Assembly (NCBI RefSeq): GCF_005938745.2 | Contig: NZ_VCBX02000001.1 | Coordinates: forward strand, 4,354,501 to 4,418,500 | DNA length: 64,000 nucleotides | Reading direction: 5' to 3' | Source: Rhodococcus sp. KBS0724 | Lineage (GTDB): Bacteria; Actinomycetota; Actinomycetes; Mycobacteriales; Mycobacteriaceae | In this document: positions 1 through 9,070 of the stretch, one piece after another | Layout: the number at the start of each line of letters is the position of its first letter | Position numbering within the stretch: the first letter of the stretch is position 1 | Made by a program: the position numbers and the translations under genes | The notes under the pieces: model-generated | Told to the model about the DNA's origin: nothing | Database searches by the model: none | The model's input: only the letters and a program-made list of their open reading frames with translations

Positions 1-287
1 TGGTGATCAGCTTCATTCCGCTGTACATCTCGAGCTACGTCTTCAACCTGCGCGTTCCCGAAGTCAGCTTGACGACGGAGAACATCGCCGACTTCATCAG
101 CGCCTACGTCATCGGCAATCTTCTGCAGATGGTGTTCCGCTTCTGGTCGTTCCGTAAGTTCGTGTTCCCGGAAGAGAACGCAGAGATCGTGAGCGACGAC
201 ACCGTCGTTGGTCAGGACACCGTCGTTGGTCAGGACACCGTCGTGGTCGACCCCAACCGCACCGAAGAGGAACTCGACCAAGCCTGA
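1..287 (+). CDS. GtrA-like membrane protein, C-terminal part (5' end outside window)
   Basis: This is the last ~95 codons of a gene that begins upstream of the window. The visible part holds hydrophobic stretches and the sequence LLQMVFRFWSFRKFVF, which resembles the final membrane segment of GtrA-family proteins; these are thought to move polyprenyl-linked sugars across the membrane for cell-wall glycosylation. Its place next to a PH-domain protein and birA matches Rv3277 of M. tuberculosis. After the last helix comes an acidic tail containing a short tandem repeat (DTVVGQ twice, then DTVVV). The family call rests on a small fragment plus synteny. Confidence 0.7.
   Translation, partial: VISFIPLYISSYVFNLRVPEVSLTTENIADFISAYVIGNLLQMVFRFWSFRKFVFPEENAEIVSDDTVVGQDTVVGQDTVVVDPNRTEEELDQA
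198..242 (+). repeat. 18-bp tandem repeat inside a coding tail
   Basis: The unit GACACCGTCGTTGGTCAG occurs twice in perfect tandem (198-215, 216-233) and a third copy is started (234-242). It is in frame and encodes DTVVGQ-DTVVGQ-DTVV in the hydrophilic C-terminus of the GtrA-like protein. Copy number could vary by slippage without breaking the frame. Confidence 0.85.
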
Positions 288-309
288 CGCGTCGCGTCAA
301 ACAAGATTC

Positions 310-1617
310 TCAGCGAGGTTCGCGCAGTCTGTCGACGTCCACCGGCTTTTCGGACGCCACTGGCAGGAACACGGCAAACAGGGCTGGCATGCGACGTTGC
401 AGCTCGAGTCGGCCGCCGTCCGCTTCGATCAGTGCCCGCGCGAGCGCCAATCCGACGCCCGTCGAACCGGCGCCGGAGAAGCCCCGATCGAAAATGTGCG
501 GAGCGAGGTTGTTGTCGACCCCGCCGCCCTCGTCGGTCACCTCGATACAGACCATTGCTTCGCGCTTGGGAACTCCGTCGATCAAGCGAACGGATACGGT
601 GCAGGTTCCGTCGCCGTGGGCAAATGCGTTGTCGACCAGCACGGACACGGCTTCGCGCAGACGAGATCCTGTTGTCGACGCGCTCACGCCGCGGTCGCCG
701 ATCAACCGGAGTTGCCGTCCGGCATCTTCGAACTGCGGCCGCCAATCCCGACAGACGCCGTCGAGTTCGCTGACCACCGAGACTGTGGTGGCCGCGGAAC
801 CACTGCTGCGCGAGGACCGCACCAGCTCGTCGATGCCCTCCGTCAACCGATCCACTTGGGCCATGGCTTCTTCGGCTTCGTGAACGACGTCAGGATCGCT
901 GTGCACCGACAACTCGTCCAGACGCAGCCGCACTGCGGTGAGTCGGCTGCGCAGTTGATGCGAGACGTCAGCGACCAGCGCTCGCTCCCGCTGTAGCCGG
1001 CCGGCAATTTCGACGGTCGCGGCATCGAGAACATCGGACACGCGGTCGAGTTCGGGAATGTCATGGCGTCGTGGGTCGGGCCGGAAATCCCCTTCGGCCA
1101 ACCTCGCCGCCCGTTCGGCGACGTCTTGCAGGGGGCCGGCCAGTCGACGCGCCGTGACCACCGCGACAACGGCTCCGGTGGTGATCGCAAGGAGGACCAA
1201 TACCCCCACCGCGCCTACGGCCTGCTTCTGCTGCGTCCGCAATCTCTCCGACGGCACTTCGAGGCGCAGTGACCCGGACGATCCCATCGCCAACGACTCG
1301 ACCAGCGGATTTTTCACCGTCGCCTCGCCGATGTCGACGCGAGCGGCCCCGTCCGACCGGGTGGGGTACACGACAACCAGTCGAGCGTCGTTCGGAGTGA
1401 GCAAGCGGAGCGCGTCGGTATTGAGGGCTCCGTCGACAACGCCGAGAGAACCTTCCTGCGCGATCACCTCGGTGGCCATGCGATCGAGCCGTACCCGCAA
1501 ATCGTTGCGGCTCACGTCTTCGACCCACAACCAGGCTGTGTAGATGAGCGGAACGCCCAGCAACAACGCCGTGAGGATGACGACCCCGAGAATCGATTGG
1601 AGAATCCGCCGACGCAT
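310..1617 (-). CDS. Two-component sensor histidine kinase
   Basis: This 435-aa protein is a classical membrane sensor kinase. A first membrane segment (about residues 5-30), an extracytoplasmic loop of ~100 residues and a second segment (about 134-155) precede a HAMP linker. The H-box reads VSHQLRSRLTAVRL with the phospho-acceptor His at about 220; this is HQLR rather than the usual HELR. The N box (LVDNAFAHG), G1 (DEGGG) and G2 (TGVGLALA) follow. It starts 8 bp after the response-regulator stop codon, so the two form an operon. The ATG at 1617 is chosen because the membrane segment begins right after it; the frame stays open upstream but there it overlaps the regulator gene. The signal is unknown. 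Confidence 0.9.
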   Translation of the reverse strand: MRRRILQSILGVVILTALLLGVPLIYTAWLWVEDVSRNDLRVRLDRMATEVIAQEGSLGVVDGALNTDALRLLTPNDARLVVVYPTRSDGAARVDIGEATVKNPLVESLAMGSSGSLRLEVPSERLRTQQKQAVGAVGVLVLLAITTGAVVAVVTARRLAGPLQDVAERAARLAEGDFRPDPRRHDIPELDRVSDVLDAATVEIAGRLQRERALVADVSHQLRSRLTAVRLRLDELSVHSDPDVVHEAEEAMAQVDRLTEGIDELVRSSRSSGSAATTVSVVSELDGVCRDWRPQFEDAGRQLRLIGDRGVSASTTGSRLREAVSVLVDNAFAHGDGTCTVSVRLIDGVPKREAMVCIEVTDEGGGVDNNLAPHIFDRGFSGAGSTGVGLALARALIEADGGRLELQRRMPALFAVFLPVASEKPVDVDRLREPR

Positions 1618-1625
1618 CGTGCGAA

Positions 1626-2306
1626 CTAGTCCGTGTTGATGCGGAAGCCGACCCCACGCACGGTAGCGATCCGACGTTCGACCGCAGGGCCCTCGTCGCC
1701 GATCTTCCGTCGCAGCCACGACATGTGCATGTCCAAGGTTTTCGAGCCGCGTAGCTCGACGTCGCCCCAGACCTCACGCAGGATCGTATCGCGCGAAACC
1801 ACTTCACCAGCGTGCTCGAGGAGCACCCGCAGAAGCTCGTATTCCTTGTTCGCCAAGGCGATCTCGGATCCGTTGACGAGGACGCGCCTGGCGGCCGGTT
1901 CGAGGCGGATGCCGCCGACCTCGACGATGCTGTCCTCGCGGCTGCCGTGTCGACGCAGGAGTGCGCGCACTCGGGCCATGAGTTCGGCCAACCGGAACGG
2001 CTTGCCCACGTAATCGTCTGCGCCGGCGTCGAGACCGACGACAAAATCGACCTCGTCGGTTCGGGCCGTGAGCATCAGTACGGCCAGGGACGTCCGGTGA
2101 GCGCGAATCTGTCGGCACACCTCGAGACCGTCCATTCCGGGCAGGCCCAGGTCGAGGATCAACAGATCGAAGTCACCTTCGAGCGCCTGCTGCAGTGCCG
2201 CAGGACCGGTCTGTTCCACCGTGACCGTGTACCCCTCCCGCCCCAATGCTCGGGCAAGTGGTGCGGCAATGGCCTCGTCGTCTTCGGCTAGCAATACGGC
2301 AGTCAC
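1626..2306 (-). CDS. OmpR/PhoB-family response regulator
   Basis: This 226-aa protein has a receiver domain (acidic pocket EDD at residues 8-10, phospho-acceptor Asp at about 52 in LDLGLPGMDG, conserved Lys at about 102 in GKPF). A C-terminal winged-helix DNA-binding domain follows, with the typical ending RTxRGVGFR-like sequence ATVRGVGFRINTD. It is the first gene of an operon with the histidine kinase downstream. The GTG at 2306 is used because the receiver beta-strand VTAVLLAEDD starts there and the longer frame would run into the neighbouring PH-domain gene. Target genes cannot be inferred from the sequence. Confidence 0.92.
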   Translation of the reverse strand: MTAVLLAEDDEAIAAPLARALGREGYTVTVEQTGPAALQQALEGDFDLLILDLGLPGMDGLEVCRQIRAHRTSLAVLMLTARTDEVDFVVGLDAGADDYVGKPFRLAELMARVRALLRRHGSREDSIVEVGGIRLEPAARRVLVNGSEIALANKEYELLRVLLEHAGEVVSRDTILREVWGDVELRGSKTLDMHMSWLRRKIGDEGPAVERRIATVRGVGFRINTD

Positions 2307-2343
2307 AGGGACAGCGTACGGACAGCGGGCCTTTGCGCGGTCA

Positions 2344-2898
2344 TTACCAAGCGTTTTCGTCGTCCTCGCCGCGGTCCTCGGGCCGGTTCCGCTCGTGCTG
2401 TTGCTGGGTGGAATCGAAAACCTGGTGATAGAGCAGGGAATGCACGTGCTCCACGTCCGGGATGTCGTCGAATTCGAGCGGATCGTCACTGGCCGAGGCG
2501 ATCACGAGCGTGCCGGTCTTGAGAAGCCTGTCTACCGGGCCGTGCCGGAACTGGACGTTACTGATCCGGCCCATCGGGATGTCGATTCCGGTGTGGGTCA
2601 ACACACCTTGCCGGATCAGGACCCGTCGATCGGTGACGATGAAATGCGTGAACTTCCAGACGGTGAACGGCGCCACCGATCGCCACGCGATCACTCCCAG
2701 CCAGGCAACGCCGATCACGATCGACAGCACGGTGCGCGCCGTCCCGTCGACCTGTTTCTGGGTCACGCCGAGCAAAAACCCCGCCACCGCCGTCGCCAGG
2801 ACAAACGTGAGCGCGGGAACCACCAGCATCTTCCAATGTGGATGCCGATGCAGGATCAGTTCCTCGTCCTGGGCGAGCGCATCTTCCGGATATCCCAT
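2344..2898 (-). CDS. PH-domain (bPH_2/DUF304) membrane protein, Rv3278c-like
   Basis: This 184-aa protein has an N-terminal acidic stretch and the motif DEELILHRHPHWKML. Two hydrophobic segments follow (about residues 25-75). A bacterial PH-like domain then contains TVWKFTHFIVTDRRVLIRQGVLTHTGIDIPM, quoted here in outline only for its TDRRVL core. The family is membrane-associated and of unknown function. It lies next to birA as Rv3278c does in M. tuberculosis. The ATG at 2898 is chosen because the conserved region starts just after it. Confidence 0.85.
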   Translation of the reverse strand: MGYPEDALAQDEELILHRHPHWKMLVVPALTFVLATAVAGFLLGVTQKQVDGTARTVLSIVIGVAWLGVIAWRSVAPFTVWKFTHFIVTDRRVLIRQGVLTHTGIDIPMGRISNVQFRHGPVDRLLKTGTLVIASASDDPLEFDDIPDVEHVHSLLYHQVFDSTQQQHERNRPEDRGEDDENAW

Positions 2899-2929
2899 GA
2901 CGGGAAGTGTGCCATCTCCCCCCGACGGA

Positions 2930-3505
2930 TTACGGCTGGGAGAGCTTGCGCAACACGAACGGCGTGACGACGATGACGATGCCGTAGAGCAGCATCCAGA
3001 CACCGACGACGATGCGGAAGACCTCGAGCGACAACTCGGGCTGCAGCAGCACAACCGCGCCGGCCACGATGCTGATGACACCGAGCACTATCGACAGGCC
3101 ACGATCTGCCGTGCCACCCGACGCCGCGTCGACGATGTCGAGCACGCCGCGGAACACCCACCACGCGCCGATCACCAGTGCGATCAGCACGACGGTCTGC
3201 AGTGGGCTACGCAGGACGAGGAACCCGAGGAGCACCGCCAGCGCGCCCGAGATCGCGACGAGCGTCCGAGTACCACCGCTCGCGGTGACGTCCGCAAACG
3301 ATCGGATGATCTGCACGATCCCGAAGGCGAACAGCTGAATGGCGATCACGACCGCGACGACAAAGAGTGTGGCATTGGGCCACACGAGCACCGCGATACC
3401 GAGGCCGAGCGTCAAGAGGCCGAACAGGACCGTCATTCCGGTCAGAACGCGCCGTGCGCTTTCTGCCATTTCTGAGTCGGTCGGAAGCACGATCGGTGTG
3501 GTCAT
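2930..3505 (-). CDS. HdeD-like (DUF308) membrane protein
   Basis: This 191-aa protein has about six hydrophobic segments in three hairpins, the repeated layout of the HdeD/DUF308 family. Segments such as VLFGLLTLGLGIAVLVWP and ALAVLLGFLVLRSPL show the typical helix followed by a Pro-containing loop. The E. coli founder is linked to acid resistance, but actinobacterial members are mostly uncharacterised. It lies between birA and the PH-domain gene on the same strand, with 31 and 52 bp gaps, so co-transcription is possible. Confidence 0.82.
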   Translation of the reverse strand: MTTPIVLPTDSEMAESARRVLTGMTVLFGLLTLGLGIAVLVWPNATLFVVAVVIAIQLFAFGIVQIIRSFADVTASGGTRTLVAISGALAVLLGFLVLRSPLQTVVLIALVIGAWWVFRGVLDIVDAASGGTADRGLSIVLGVISIVAGAVVLLQPELSLEVFRIVVGVWMLLYGIVIVVTPFVLRKLSQP

Positions 3506-3557
3506 AACCGAAAAATATCACCCGAAGGCCCAAAAAAGGACAGGACGCGCGGTTCGG

Positions 3558-4412
3558 CTAGTCGGCGATCGGCGCCGCCCGCAGATGCGTGATGTCGCCT
3601 GCGGCAACGGCAAACGTCTCGCCACCACTTCCCTCGATCTCGATGACCACACGACCGGACGTGTCGATGTCCGTCGCCGTGCCGAAAACTTCCTTGTCAC
3701 CCGGCAGGACCGCCCGCACCCGCTTGCCGAGAGTTCCGCACCGCTCGCGGTACTCGGCTGCCAGCACGCTTGTATCCCATCCCGAGTTCTCCCAGCTGCG
3801 GAACTGCGTCGCCAGTTCCCGCGCCAGAGCCCGCACCAACGTGTCCCGATCAACGGTCTCCGCGTTTTCGAGAAGAAGCGACGTGGCCGTCGGCACCGGC
3901 AGTTCCTCGGCGCCGAGACTTACGTTCAATCCGATTCCCACGACCACCGCGGGTTCCGGGGTGGTCCGAGCGACCTCGGCGAGAATGCCGGCCACTTTCT
4001 TGTCACCGATCAGAACGTCGTTGGGCCACTTCAGTTCTGCGGGCACCTCGGCCACCGTGCGCAACGCGTCGACGACGGCGATTCCGGTGAGCAGCGGCAG
4101 CCAACCCATGTCCGCGAGGTTCAGTCCGGGCATGCCGAGCAGAACCGACATCGATATCTGTGCCTGCGCCGGGCTGACCCACGTGCGCGAGTGTCGCCCG
4201 CGGGCGCTTTCCTGGTGTTCGGCGAGCAGCACATGGCGATCGGCGCCGAGATCCGACGCGCGCGCCAGAAGGTCCGCGTTGGTCGACCCGGTGCGCTCGA
4301 CGACGTCGAGCCGATTCCAGAACGCACGCGAATCGCTGGTGCCGTCACTGCGTACGAGTGCGCGTCGCAACGCCGCTTGATCGAGGGGTGGTCGGTTCAG
4401 ATCAGTCCACAT
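3558..4412 (-). CDS. birA: Biotin--[acetyl-CoA carboxylase] ligase
   Basis: This 284-aa protein activates biotin to biotinyl-AMP and attaches it to the lysine of biotin carboxyl carrier domains; here the obvious substrate is AccA3 encoded about 11 kb away. The catalytic core shows TGSTNADLL, the biotin/ATP loop variant SARGRHSRTW, and KWPNDVLI. There is no N-terminal helix-turn-helix, so it is a monofunctional ligase rather than a BirA repressor. It is divergent from accD5, as Rv3279c is. A TAGGCT hexamer ends 6 nt before the ATG, which fits leaderless transcription. Confidence 0.95.
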   Translation of the reverse strand: MWTDLNRPPLDQAALRRALVRSDGTSDSRAFWNRLDVVERTGSTNADLLARASDLGADRHVLLAEHQESARGRHSRTWVSPAQAQISMSVLLGMPGLNLADMGWLPLLTGIAVVDALRTVAEVPAELKWPNDVLIGDKKVAGILAEVARTTPEPAVVVGIGLNVSLGAEELPVPTATSLLLENAETVDRDTLVRALARELATQFRSWENSGWDTSVLAAEYRERCGTLGKRVRAVLPGDKEVFGTATDIDTSGRVVIEIEGSGGETFAVAAGDITHLRAAPIAD

Positions 4413-4418
4413 AGCCCC

Positions 4419-4424
4419 AGCCTA
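4419..4424 (-). promoter_or_regulatory. Putative -10 element for leaderless birA transcript
   Basis: On the minus strand TAGGCT ends 6 nt before the birA ATG, leaving no room for a ribosome-binding site. This is the usual geometry of leaderless mRNAs in actinobacteria. Confidence 0.5.
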
Positions 4425-4514
4425 AAGCGACGAGCAGTATGTACTGGTCAGTAGCTTAGGCGGATGAAATCGCAACAATCGGACCTGCCGTCGAACCGGC
4501 CCGAGTCGGCTCGT

Positions 4515-4520
4515 TAAGCT
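4515..4520 (+). promoter_or_regulatory. Putative -10 element for accD5
   Basis: TAAGCT ends 8 nt before the accD5 ATG and no Shine-Dalgarno sequence is visible in between. Together with the divergent birA element it makes a compact 116-bp two-way promoter region. Confidence 0.45.
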
Positions 4521-4528
4521 CACGACTC

Positions 4529-6169
4529 ATGACCACTGTCCAAGAGCCCAACGCGCCGGAGGCGGCGACCGCACCCGATATCCATACGACCGCGGGAAAG
4601 CTCGCGGATCTGCGGATCCGGCAAGCACAGGCGCAAGCACCGAGTGGCGAAGCCGCCATCGACAAGGTGCACGCCAAAGGCAAGCTGACCGCCCGTGAGC
4701 GCATCACCGCCCTCCTCGACGAGGGCTCGTTCGTCGAACTCGACGCCCTCGCCCGTCACCGCTCGGTGAACTTCGGCCTCGCCGAGAACCGTCCCGTCGG
4801 CGACGGCGTCGTCACCGGTTACGGCACCATCGACGGCCGCGACGTCTGCGTCTTCAGCCAGGACGCCACCGTCTTCGGTGGATCACTCGGCGAAATCTAC
4901 GGCGAGAAGATCGTCAAGGTCATGGACCTCGCGATCCGCACCGGCCGCCCGCTGGTCGGCATCAACGAAGGCGCCGGAGCACGTATCCAGGAAGGCGTCG
5001 TCTCGCTCGGCCTGTACGGCGAGATCTTCCACCGCAACGTCCAGGCGTCCGGCGTCATCCCGCAGATCTCCCTGATCATGGGCCCCGCCGCCGGTGGCCA
5101 CGTGTACTCCCCCGCGCTGACCGACTTCGTCGTGATGGTCGACGAGACTTCGCAGATGTTCGTCACCGGCCCCGACGTCATCAAGACCGTCACCGGCGAA
5201 GACGTCACCATGGAAGACCTGGGCGGCGCACGCACCCACATGGTCAAGTCCGGTGTCGCGCACTACGTCGCGTCCGGCGAGCAGGATGCCCTCGACTACG
5301 TCAAGGACCTGCTGAGCTACCTGCCGTCCAACAACCAGGCAGCAGCACCGCGCGGCGAGATCACCGATCCGATCGTCGGGTCCATCGAGGAGAGCCTCAC
5401 CGCCGAGGACGTCGAACTCGACACCCTCATCCCGGATTCGGCGAACCAGCCGTACGACATGCACGAGGTCATCCGTCGCATCCTCGACGACGACGAGTTC
5501 CTCGAGGTCCAGGCCGAGCGCGCGATGAACATCATCGTCGGCTTCGGTCGCGTCGACGGCCGCAGCGTCGGCATCGTCGCGAACCAGCCGATGCAGTTCG
5601 CCGGTTGCCTCGACATCGACGCATCCGAGAAGGCTGCGCGCTTCGTCCGCACCTGCGACGCGTTCAACGTGCCGATCATCACCCTCGTCGACGTTCCGGG
5701 CTTCCTGCCTGGCACCGAGCAGGAGTACAACGGCATCATCCGCCGCGGCGCGAAGTTGCTGTACGCGTACGGCGAGGCCACTGTGGGCAAGATCACCGTC
5801 ATCACCCGCAAGGCTTACGGCGGAGCGTACGACGTCATGGGCTCCAAGCACATGGGCGCGGACCTCAACCTGGCGTGGCCGACCGCACAGATCGCCGTCA
5901 TGGGCGCATCGGGAGCCGTCGGATTCGTCTACCGCAAGCAGCTTCTCGAAGCAGCGAAGAACGGTGACGACGTCGACGCATTGCGTTTGAAGCTGCAGAA
6001 CGAGTACGAGGACACCCTCGTCAACCCGTACGTCGCCGCCGAGCGTGGATACGTCGACGCAGTCATCCCGCCGTCGCACACCCGCGGTCAGATCGTTTCC
6101 GCTCTGCGCCTGCTCGAGCGCAAGTCCGTTTCCCTTCCGCCCAAGAAGCATGGGAACATTCCCCTATGA
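4529..6169 (+). CDS. accD5: Acyl-CoA carboxylase carboxyltransferase (beta) subunit AccD5
   Basis: This 546-aa protein transfers the carboxyl group from carboxybiotin to acyl-CoA, typically propionyl-CoA to give methylmalonyl-CoA, the building block of methyl-branched lipids. Both crotonase-like halves are present: the N-terminal acyl-CoA side with [12 protein letters not shown] and GAGARIQEG, and the C-terminal biotin side with [20 protein letters not shown] and [15 protein letters not shown]. The length is typical of AccD5. The gene overlaps accE5 by 4 nt (ATGA), so the two are translationally coupled. The partner alpha subunit AccA3 lies downstream, beyond an inserted lipid gene block. Confidence 0.96.
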   Translation: MTTVQEPNAPEAATAPDIHTTAGKLADLRIRQAQAQAPSGEAAIDKVHAKGKLTARERITALLDEGSFVELDALARHRSVNFGLAENRPVGDGVVTGYGTIDGRDVCVFSQDATVFGGSLGEIYGEKIVKVMDLAIRTGRPLVGINEGAGARIQEGVVSLGLYGEIFHRNVQASGVIPQISLIMGPAAGGHVYSPALTDFVVMVDETSQMFVTGPDVIKTVTGEDVTMEDLGGARTHMVKSGVAHYVASGEQDALDYVKDLLSYLPSNNQAAAPRGEITDPIVGSIEESLTAEDVELDTLIPDSANQPYDMHEVIRRILDDDEFLEVQAERAMNIIVGFGRVDGRSVGIVANQPMQFAGCLDIDASEKAARFVRTCDAFNVPIITLVDVPGFLPGTEQEYNGIIRRGAKLLYAYGEATVGKITVITRKAYGGAYDVMGSKHMGADLNLAWPTAQIAVMGASGAVGFVYRKQLLEAAKNGDDVDALRLKLQNEYEDTLVNPYVAAERGYVDAVIPPSHTRGQIVSALRLLERKSVSLPPKKHGNIPL

Positions 6170-6504
6170 CCACAATTACCGAGGACATCACGACGGAAGA
6201 GGTCACAGTTGTGGCGACTTCGTCCGTCAACGGTGCCGATGTCGACGGCGCCGTCGCTGACGCCGCGGTGACCGAAAAGGCCGAGACTCCGGTTTCGGAT
6301 GCGGCGGTCATCAAGATCGTCAAGGGCTCGCCCACCGACGTCGAGATTGCCGCGCTGGTCAGCGTTCTTGCCGCTGCATCGGGTGGTTCGGCTCCCGCCG
6401 AGTCGCTCCCGACGGAAACGTGGGGAGATCCGACGCAGTTCCATCGCACGCGTGCGCCGTTCTCGCCGTACTCGTACCTGAACCCGTTCGGACGGCGTAC
6501 CTGA
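6166..6504 (+). CDS. accE5: Acyl-CoA carboxylase epsilon subunit
   Basis: This 112-aa protein has a low-complexity Thr/Val/Ala-rich N-terminal half and a conserved C-terminal half: [20 protein letters not shown], then W-GDP and a Pro/Tyr-rich end. That layout is typical of the small epsilon subunits of actinobacterial acyl-CoA carboxylases, which bind AccD and stimulate the holoenzyme. The start ATG overlaps the accD5 stop by 4 nt. It corresponds to Rv3281. Confidence 0.92.
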   Translation: MTTITEDITTEEVTVVATSSVNGADVDGAVADAAVTEKAETPVSDAAVIKIVKGSPTDVEIAALVSVLAAASGGSAPAESLPTETWGDPTQFHRTRAPFSPYSYLNPFGRRT

Positions 6505-6506
6505 TC

Positions 6507-6512
6507 TAGCCT
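6507..6512 (+). promoter_or_regulatory. Putative -10 element for leaderless maf transcript
   Basis: TAGCCT ends 6 nt before the GTG start of maf, just after the accE5 stop codon at 6504. maf may therefore have its own promoter besides read-through from the acc operon. Confidence 0.45.
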
Positions 6513-6518
6513 GCTTGT

Positions 6519-7160
6519 GTGACTCAACTAGTTCTGGCTTCGGCATCCCCGGCACGCCTCGCAGTTTTGCGGGCGGCCGGGGTTTTGCCTGTTGTACGTG
6601 TTTCCGGTGTCGACGAAGACAAGATCGCGGGTGAACTCGGATCGGATGCGGCCCCACAGAAGGTGGTCACGGTGCTGGCCGAGGCAAAGGCCGCGGAGAT
6701 CGTTCCCGGCCTACTGGGAGACGGCTTGACCGATGTTGTTGTCGTCGGCTGTGATTCGATGCTTCTGATCGACGGGGAGCTTCAGGGAAAACCGGGCAGT
6801 GTCGATGTTGCGCGGCGTCGTTGGGCCGCGATGGCTGGCCGTAGCGCCACACTGCTCACCGGCCATTGTGTGATGCGGGCGATCGAAGGGCAGATCGTGC
6901 GCGTCGCGTCCGATCACAGTGCCACGGTGGTGCATTTCGCGAATCCGTCCACCGAAGACCTCGAGGCGTACCTCGCCACCGGTGAACCCCTGCAGGTTGC
7001 CGGCGCTTTCACGCTGGACAGCTTGGGCGGATGGTTCGTCGAGAAGATCGAAGGCGACCCGTCGAGCGTGATCGGCATCGGATTACCTTTGGTGCGAACC
7101 CTTTTGGAGCGCGTCGGTGTGTCCGTCTCCGACTTGTGGCGCACTCAGAGCGTCTTCTGA
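6519..7160 (+). CDS. maf: Maf/YceF-family nucleoside triphosphate pyrophosphatase
   Basis: This 213-aa protein should hydrolyse non-canonical or modified NTPs, or dTTP/UTP in some members, to the monophosphate and pyrophosphate. It begins with LVLASASPARLAVLRAAG, the Maf signature S-x-S-P-R/A-R. It continues with the conserved Asp in VVGCDSMLLIDGE, the KP-G motif (GKPGSVDVA) and the C-terminal FEKIEGD-like segment FVEKIEGDPSSVIGIGLPL. The 3' end overlaps the convergent MFS gene by 16 bp. It corresponds to Rv3282. Confidence 0.93.
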   Translation: MTQLVLASASPARLAVLRAAGVLPVVRVSGVDEDKIAGELGSDAAPQKVVTVLAEAKAAEIVPGLLGDGLTDVVVVGCDSMLLIDGELQGKPGSVDVARRRWAAMAGRSATLLTGHCVMRAIEGQIVRVASDHSATVVHFANPSTEDLEAYLATGEPLQVAGAFTLDSLGGWFVEKIEGDPSSVIGIGLPLVRTLLERVGVSVSDLWRTQSVF

Positions 7161-8851
7161 TCTTCCATCACCAGAGTATTGACCTTCGGCAGGCCCAGCG
7201 AGGCAAGAGCAATCGCCAGCGCTATGACGGAAATGATCGTCAGCACGCTGCGCTGGGCCTGCAGGAAGGCTTCACCCGCCGCTGATCTGGTGGACGCGTA
7301 TGCCGCTGTGACGGCCACCTGGGCTGGGCCGCTCGCTGCGGCCGCGGAACCTTTCGAACTGCATTCCGGCGCCACCGTCATCGGTGAGCCGGATTCGAGT
7401 TGGCTTGTCGCACAGTCGACAAAGGTCTTTTCGGCAATGTCGCGAATACCGGCGTTCAGGCCTGCAGCTTCGAGGGTAGCGACGTAGTTTTCTCGCTCCC
7501 CCTGCACGGCGGCGGGTGCATTGCCGGCGACAAGCGAGAAGAAAACAACTCCGATCAATGCCAGTCCGATCGAGCTGCCTACTTGCTGCACGGTGGGCAG
7601 CAGGCCAGACACCGAACCTGCGTGTTGTGGCCGCACGGAAGCGAGAATGGCCGTCTGCAACGGTGCGACGAACAGACCGAGTCCGGCGCCGCCGATCAGG
7701 AGTGGTCCAGCCAGCGAAAGCCAGGACGGGTCTGTCCCTACCCGGCCGAGAATGGTCGAGAGTGTCAGTAGTGATCCGGCAAAAACCACCATGCCCACAA
7801 TGAGCACGCGGTTGCCGAGCAACCGGTACACGGCCGACGAGAGCACTGCCGCCACCCCCATTCCCACCGCCCACGGCAATGTCATGACTCCGGCGCGAAG
7901 TGGGGAGAACCCGAAACCGAACTGCAGTGTCAGGCTGATCGTGAAGATCAACGACGTCAGCGTGCCGAAGAAGACGAAGGCCAGGGCTGCGCCCACGGCA
8001 AAGGCCCGGTCACGAAAGAGTTCGAGGCGCAGAACAGGATCGCCGCCGCGTTTTCCCAATCTGTATTCATAGAGGACAAACGCCACCGCGATCGGAACCG
8101 ACGCCGCGATCATCACCACGAGCGGGGTGGGCCACCCGCGGGCACGGCCCTCGGCCAACGGGAAGATGAGCAGGAAGAGCGCCAGTGACGACAACAGCGC
8201 GCCCACCAGGTCAAGCGTGCGTACGGCATCCGCCTTGGCGTCGGAAAGGTGGAAGTAGCCCACGATCAGAGCGGCGATGCCGATCGGGATATTGACGAAG
8301 AAGATCAGCCGCCAACCCCAGTCGAAGAGATTCCACTCGATGAGCAGTCCGCCGATCAGCGGGCCACTGACCGTCGCCAGACCGATGGTTGCTCCGTAGA
8401 TCCCGAACACGCGTGGATGACGGGATTTGGGAAACAACCCCGAGATGATCGCAAACGTCTGTGCGGACATCGAACCGGCCGCAAGACCCTGCAAGCCACG
8501 ACAGACGATGAGCATCGTGGCACTCTGCGCCAGTCCACAGAGCAGCGATGCGACCACGAACACCGACAATGCGGTCAGGAAGACCGCTCGGCGCCCCCAC
8601 AGGTCACCCAAGCGCGCTGCGGTGATGAGCGAACAGGCAAACGCCAGGACGTACACGCTCACCATCAGCAACTGAGCTGAGACACCGGCGCCCAAATCGA
8701 CAGCGATGCTGGGCAACGCTACGTTCACGATCGTTGCATCGAGTAACTGCATGAATGCCGCAGCGAGGCTGGTCGCAAGACCGAGCCACGGCGTCAGTGA
8801 CGATCGGGTGGACGACCGGGTGGACGACCGGTCACGGGTAGTGGGAAGCAC
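7145..8851 (-). CDS. MFS drug/lipid exporter, DHA2 (14-TM) family
   Basis: This 568-aa protein has about 14 membrane segments. It carries the DHA2 motif LDATIVNVALPSIAVDLG in the first helix, the loop 2-3 motif RLGDLWGRRAVFL and the helix 5 motif GPLIGGLLIEW. It should export an amphipathic substrate by proton antiport. It is divergent from two PapA-like acyltransferases, which suggests their product as a candidate substrate (inference). The GTG at 8851 is chosen because a TACTGT hexamer ends 6 nt upstream; an in-frame ATG at 8899 would add 16 residues. A 12-bp repeat (8805-8828) encodes the STR-SSTRSS linker near the N-terminus. Confidence 0.85.
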   Translation of the reverse strand: MLPTTRDRSSTRSSTRSSLTPWLGLATSLAAAFMQLLDATIVNVALPSIAVDLGAGVSAQLLMVSVYVLAFACSLITAARLGDLWGRRAVFLTALSVFVVASLLCGLAQSATMLIVCRGLQGLAAGSMSAQTFAIISGLFPKSRHPRVFGIYGATIGLATVSGPLIGGLLIEWNLFDWGWRLIFFVNIPIGIAALIVGYFHLSDAKADAVRTLDLVGALLSSLALFLLIFPLAEGRARGWPTPLVVMIAASVPIAVAFVLYEYRLGKRGGDPVLRLELFRDRAFAVGAALAFVFFGTLTSLIFTISLTLQFGFGFSPLRAGVMTLPWAVGMGVAAVLSSAVYRLLGNRVLIVGMVVFAGSLLTLSTILGRVGTDPSWLSLAGPLLIGGAGLGLFVAPLQTAILASVRPQHAGSVSGLLPTVQQVGSSIGLALIGVVFFSLVAGNAPAAVQGERENYVATLEAAGLNAGIRDIAEKTFVDCATSQLESGSPMTVAPECSSKGSAAAASGPAQVAVTAAYASTRSAAGEAFLQAQRSVLTIISVIALAIALASLGLPKVNTLVMEDQKTL

Positions 8852-8857
8852 CCGGCC

Positions 8858-8863
8858 ACAGTA
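8858..8863 (-). promoter_or_regulatory. Putative -10 element for the MFS gene
   Basis: On the minus strand TACTGT ends 6 nt before the proposed GTG start at 8851. The 200 bp between here and the acyltransferase start at 9071 hold no other gene and must contain the divergent promoter for the acyltransferases. Confidence 0.4.
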
Positions 8864-9070
8864 GACGAGGTAGTTGCCACCCTGTCCGTCTGACGGCATC
8901 CTGGATACGTCACTATGGATATCACCCCAATGTTCGACTGATGTGGTTGTGATCATTATCGGTTTAGAAAAGGGAAGAACAGACAATCCGTTCTCCCGAA
9001 TGGGATAGTTCATCATCTGTCCAACTCCAGGACGGATCTTCTCTCACGACATGCGCAGGAGCCCTACTCG

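Noticed and set aside
198..242. CRISPR-like or mobile-element repeat
   Set aside because: The repeats are directly adjacent with no spacers and are in frame with the GtrA-like gene.
4883..6151. Long open frame antisense to accD5
   Set aside because: It mirrors accD5 codon structure, is dominated by Asp/Val/Asp-rich sequence typical of reversed high-GC genes and has no recognisable domain.
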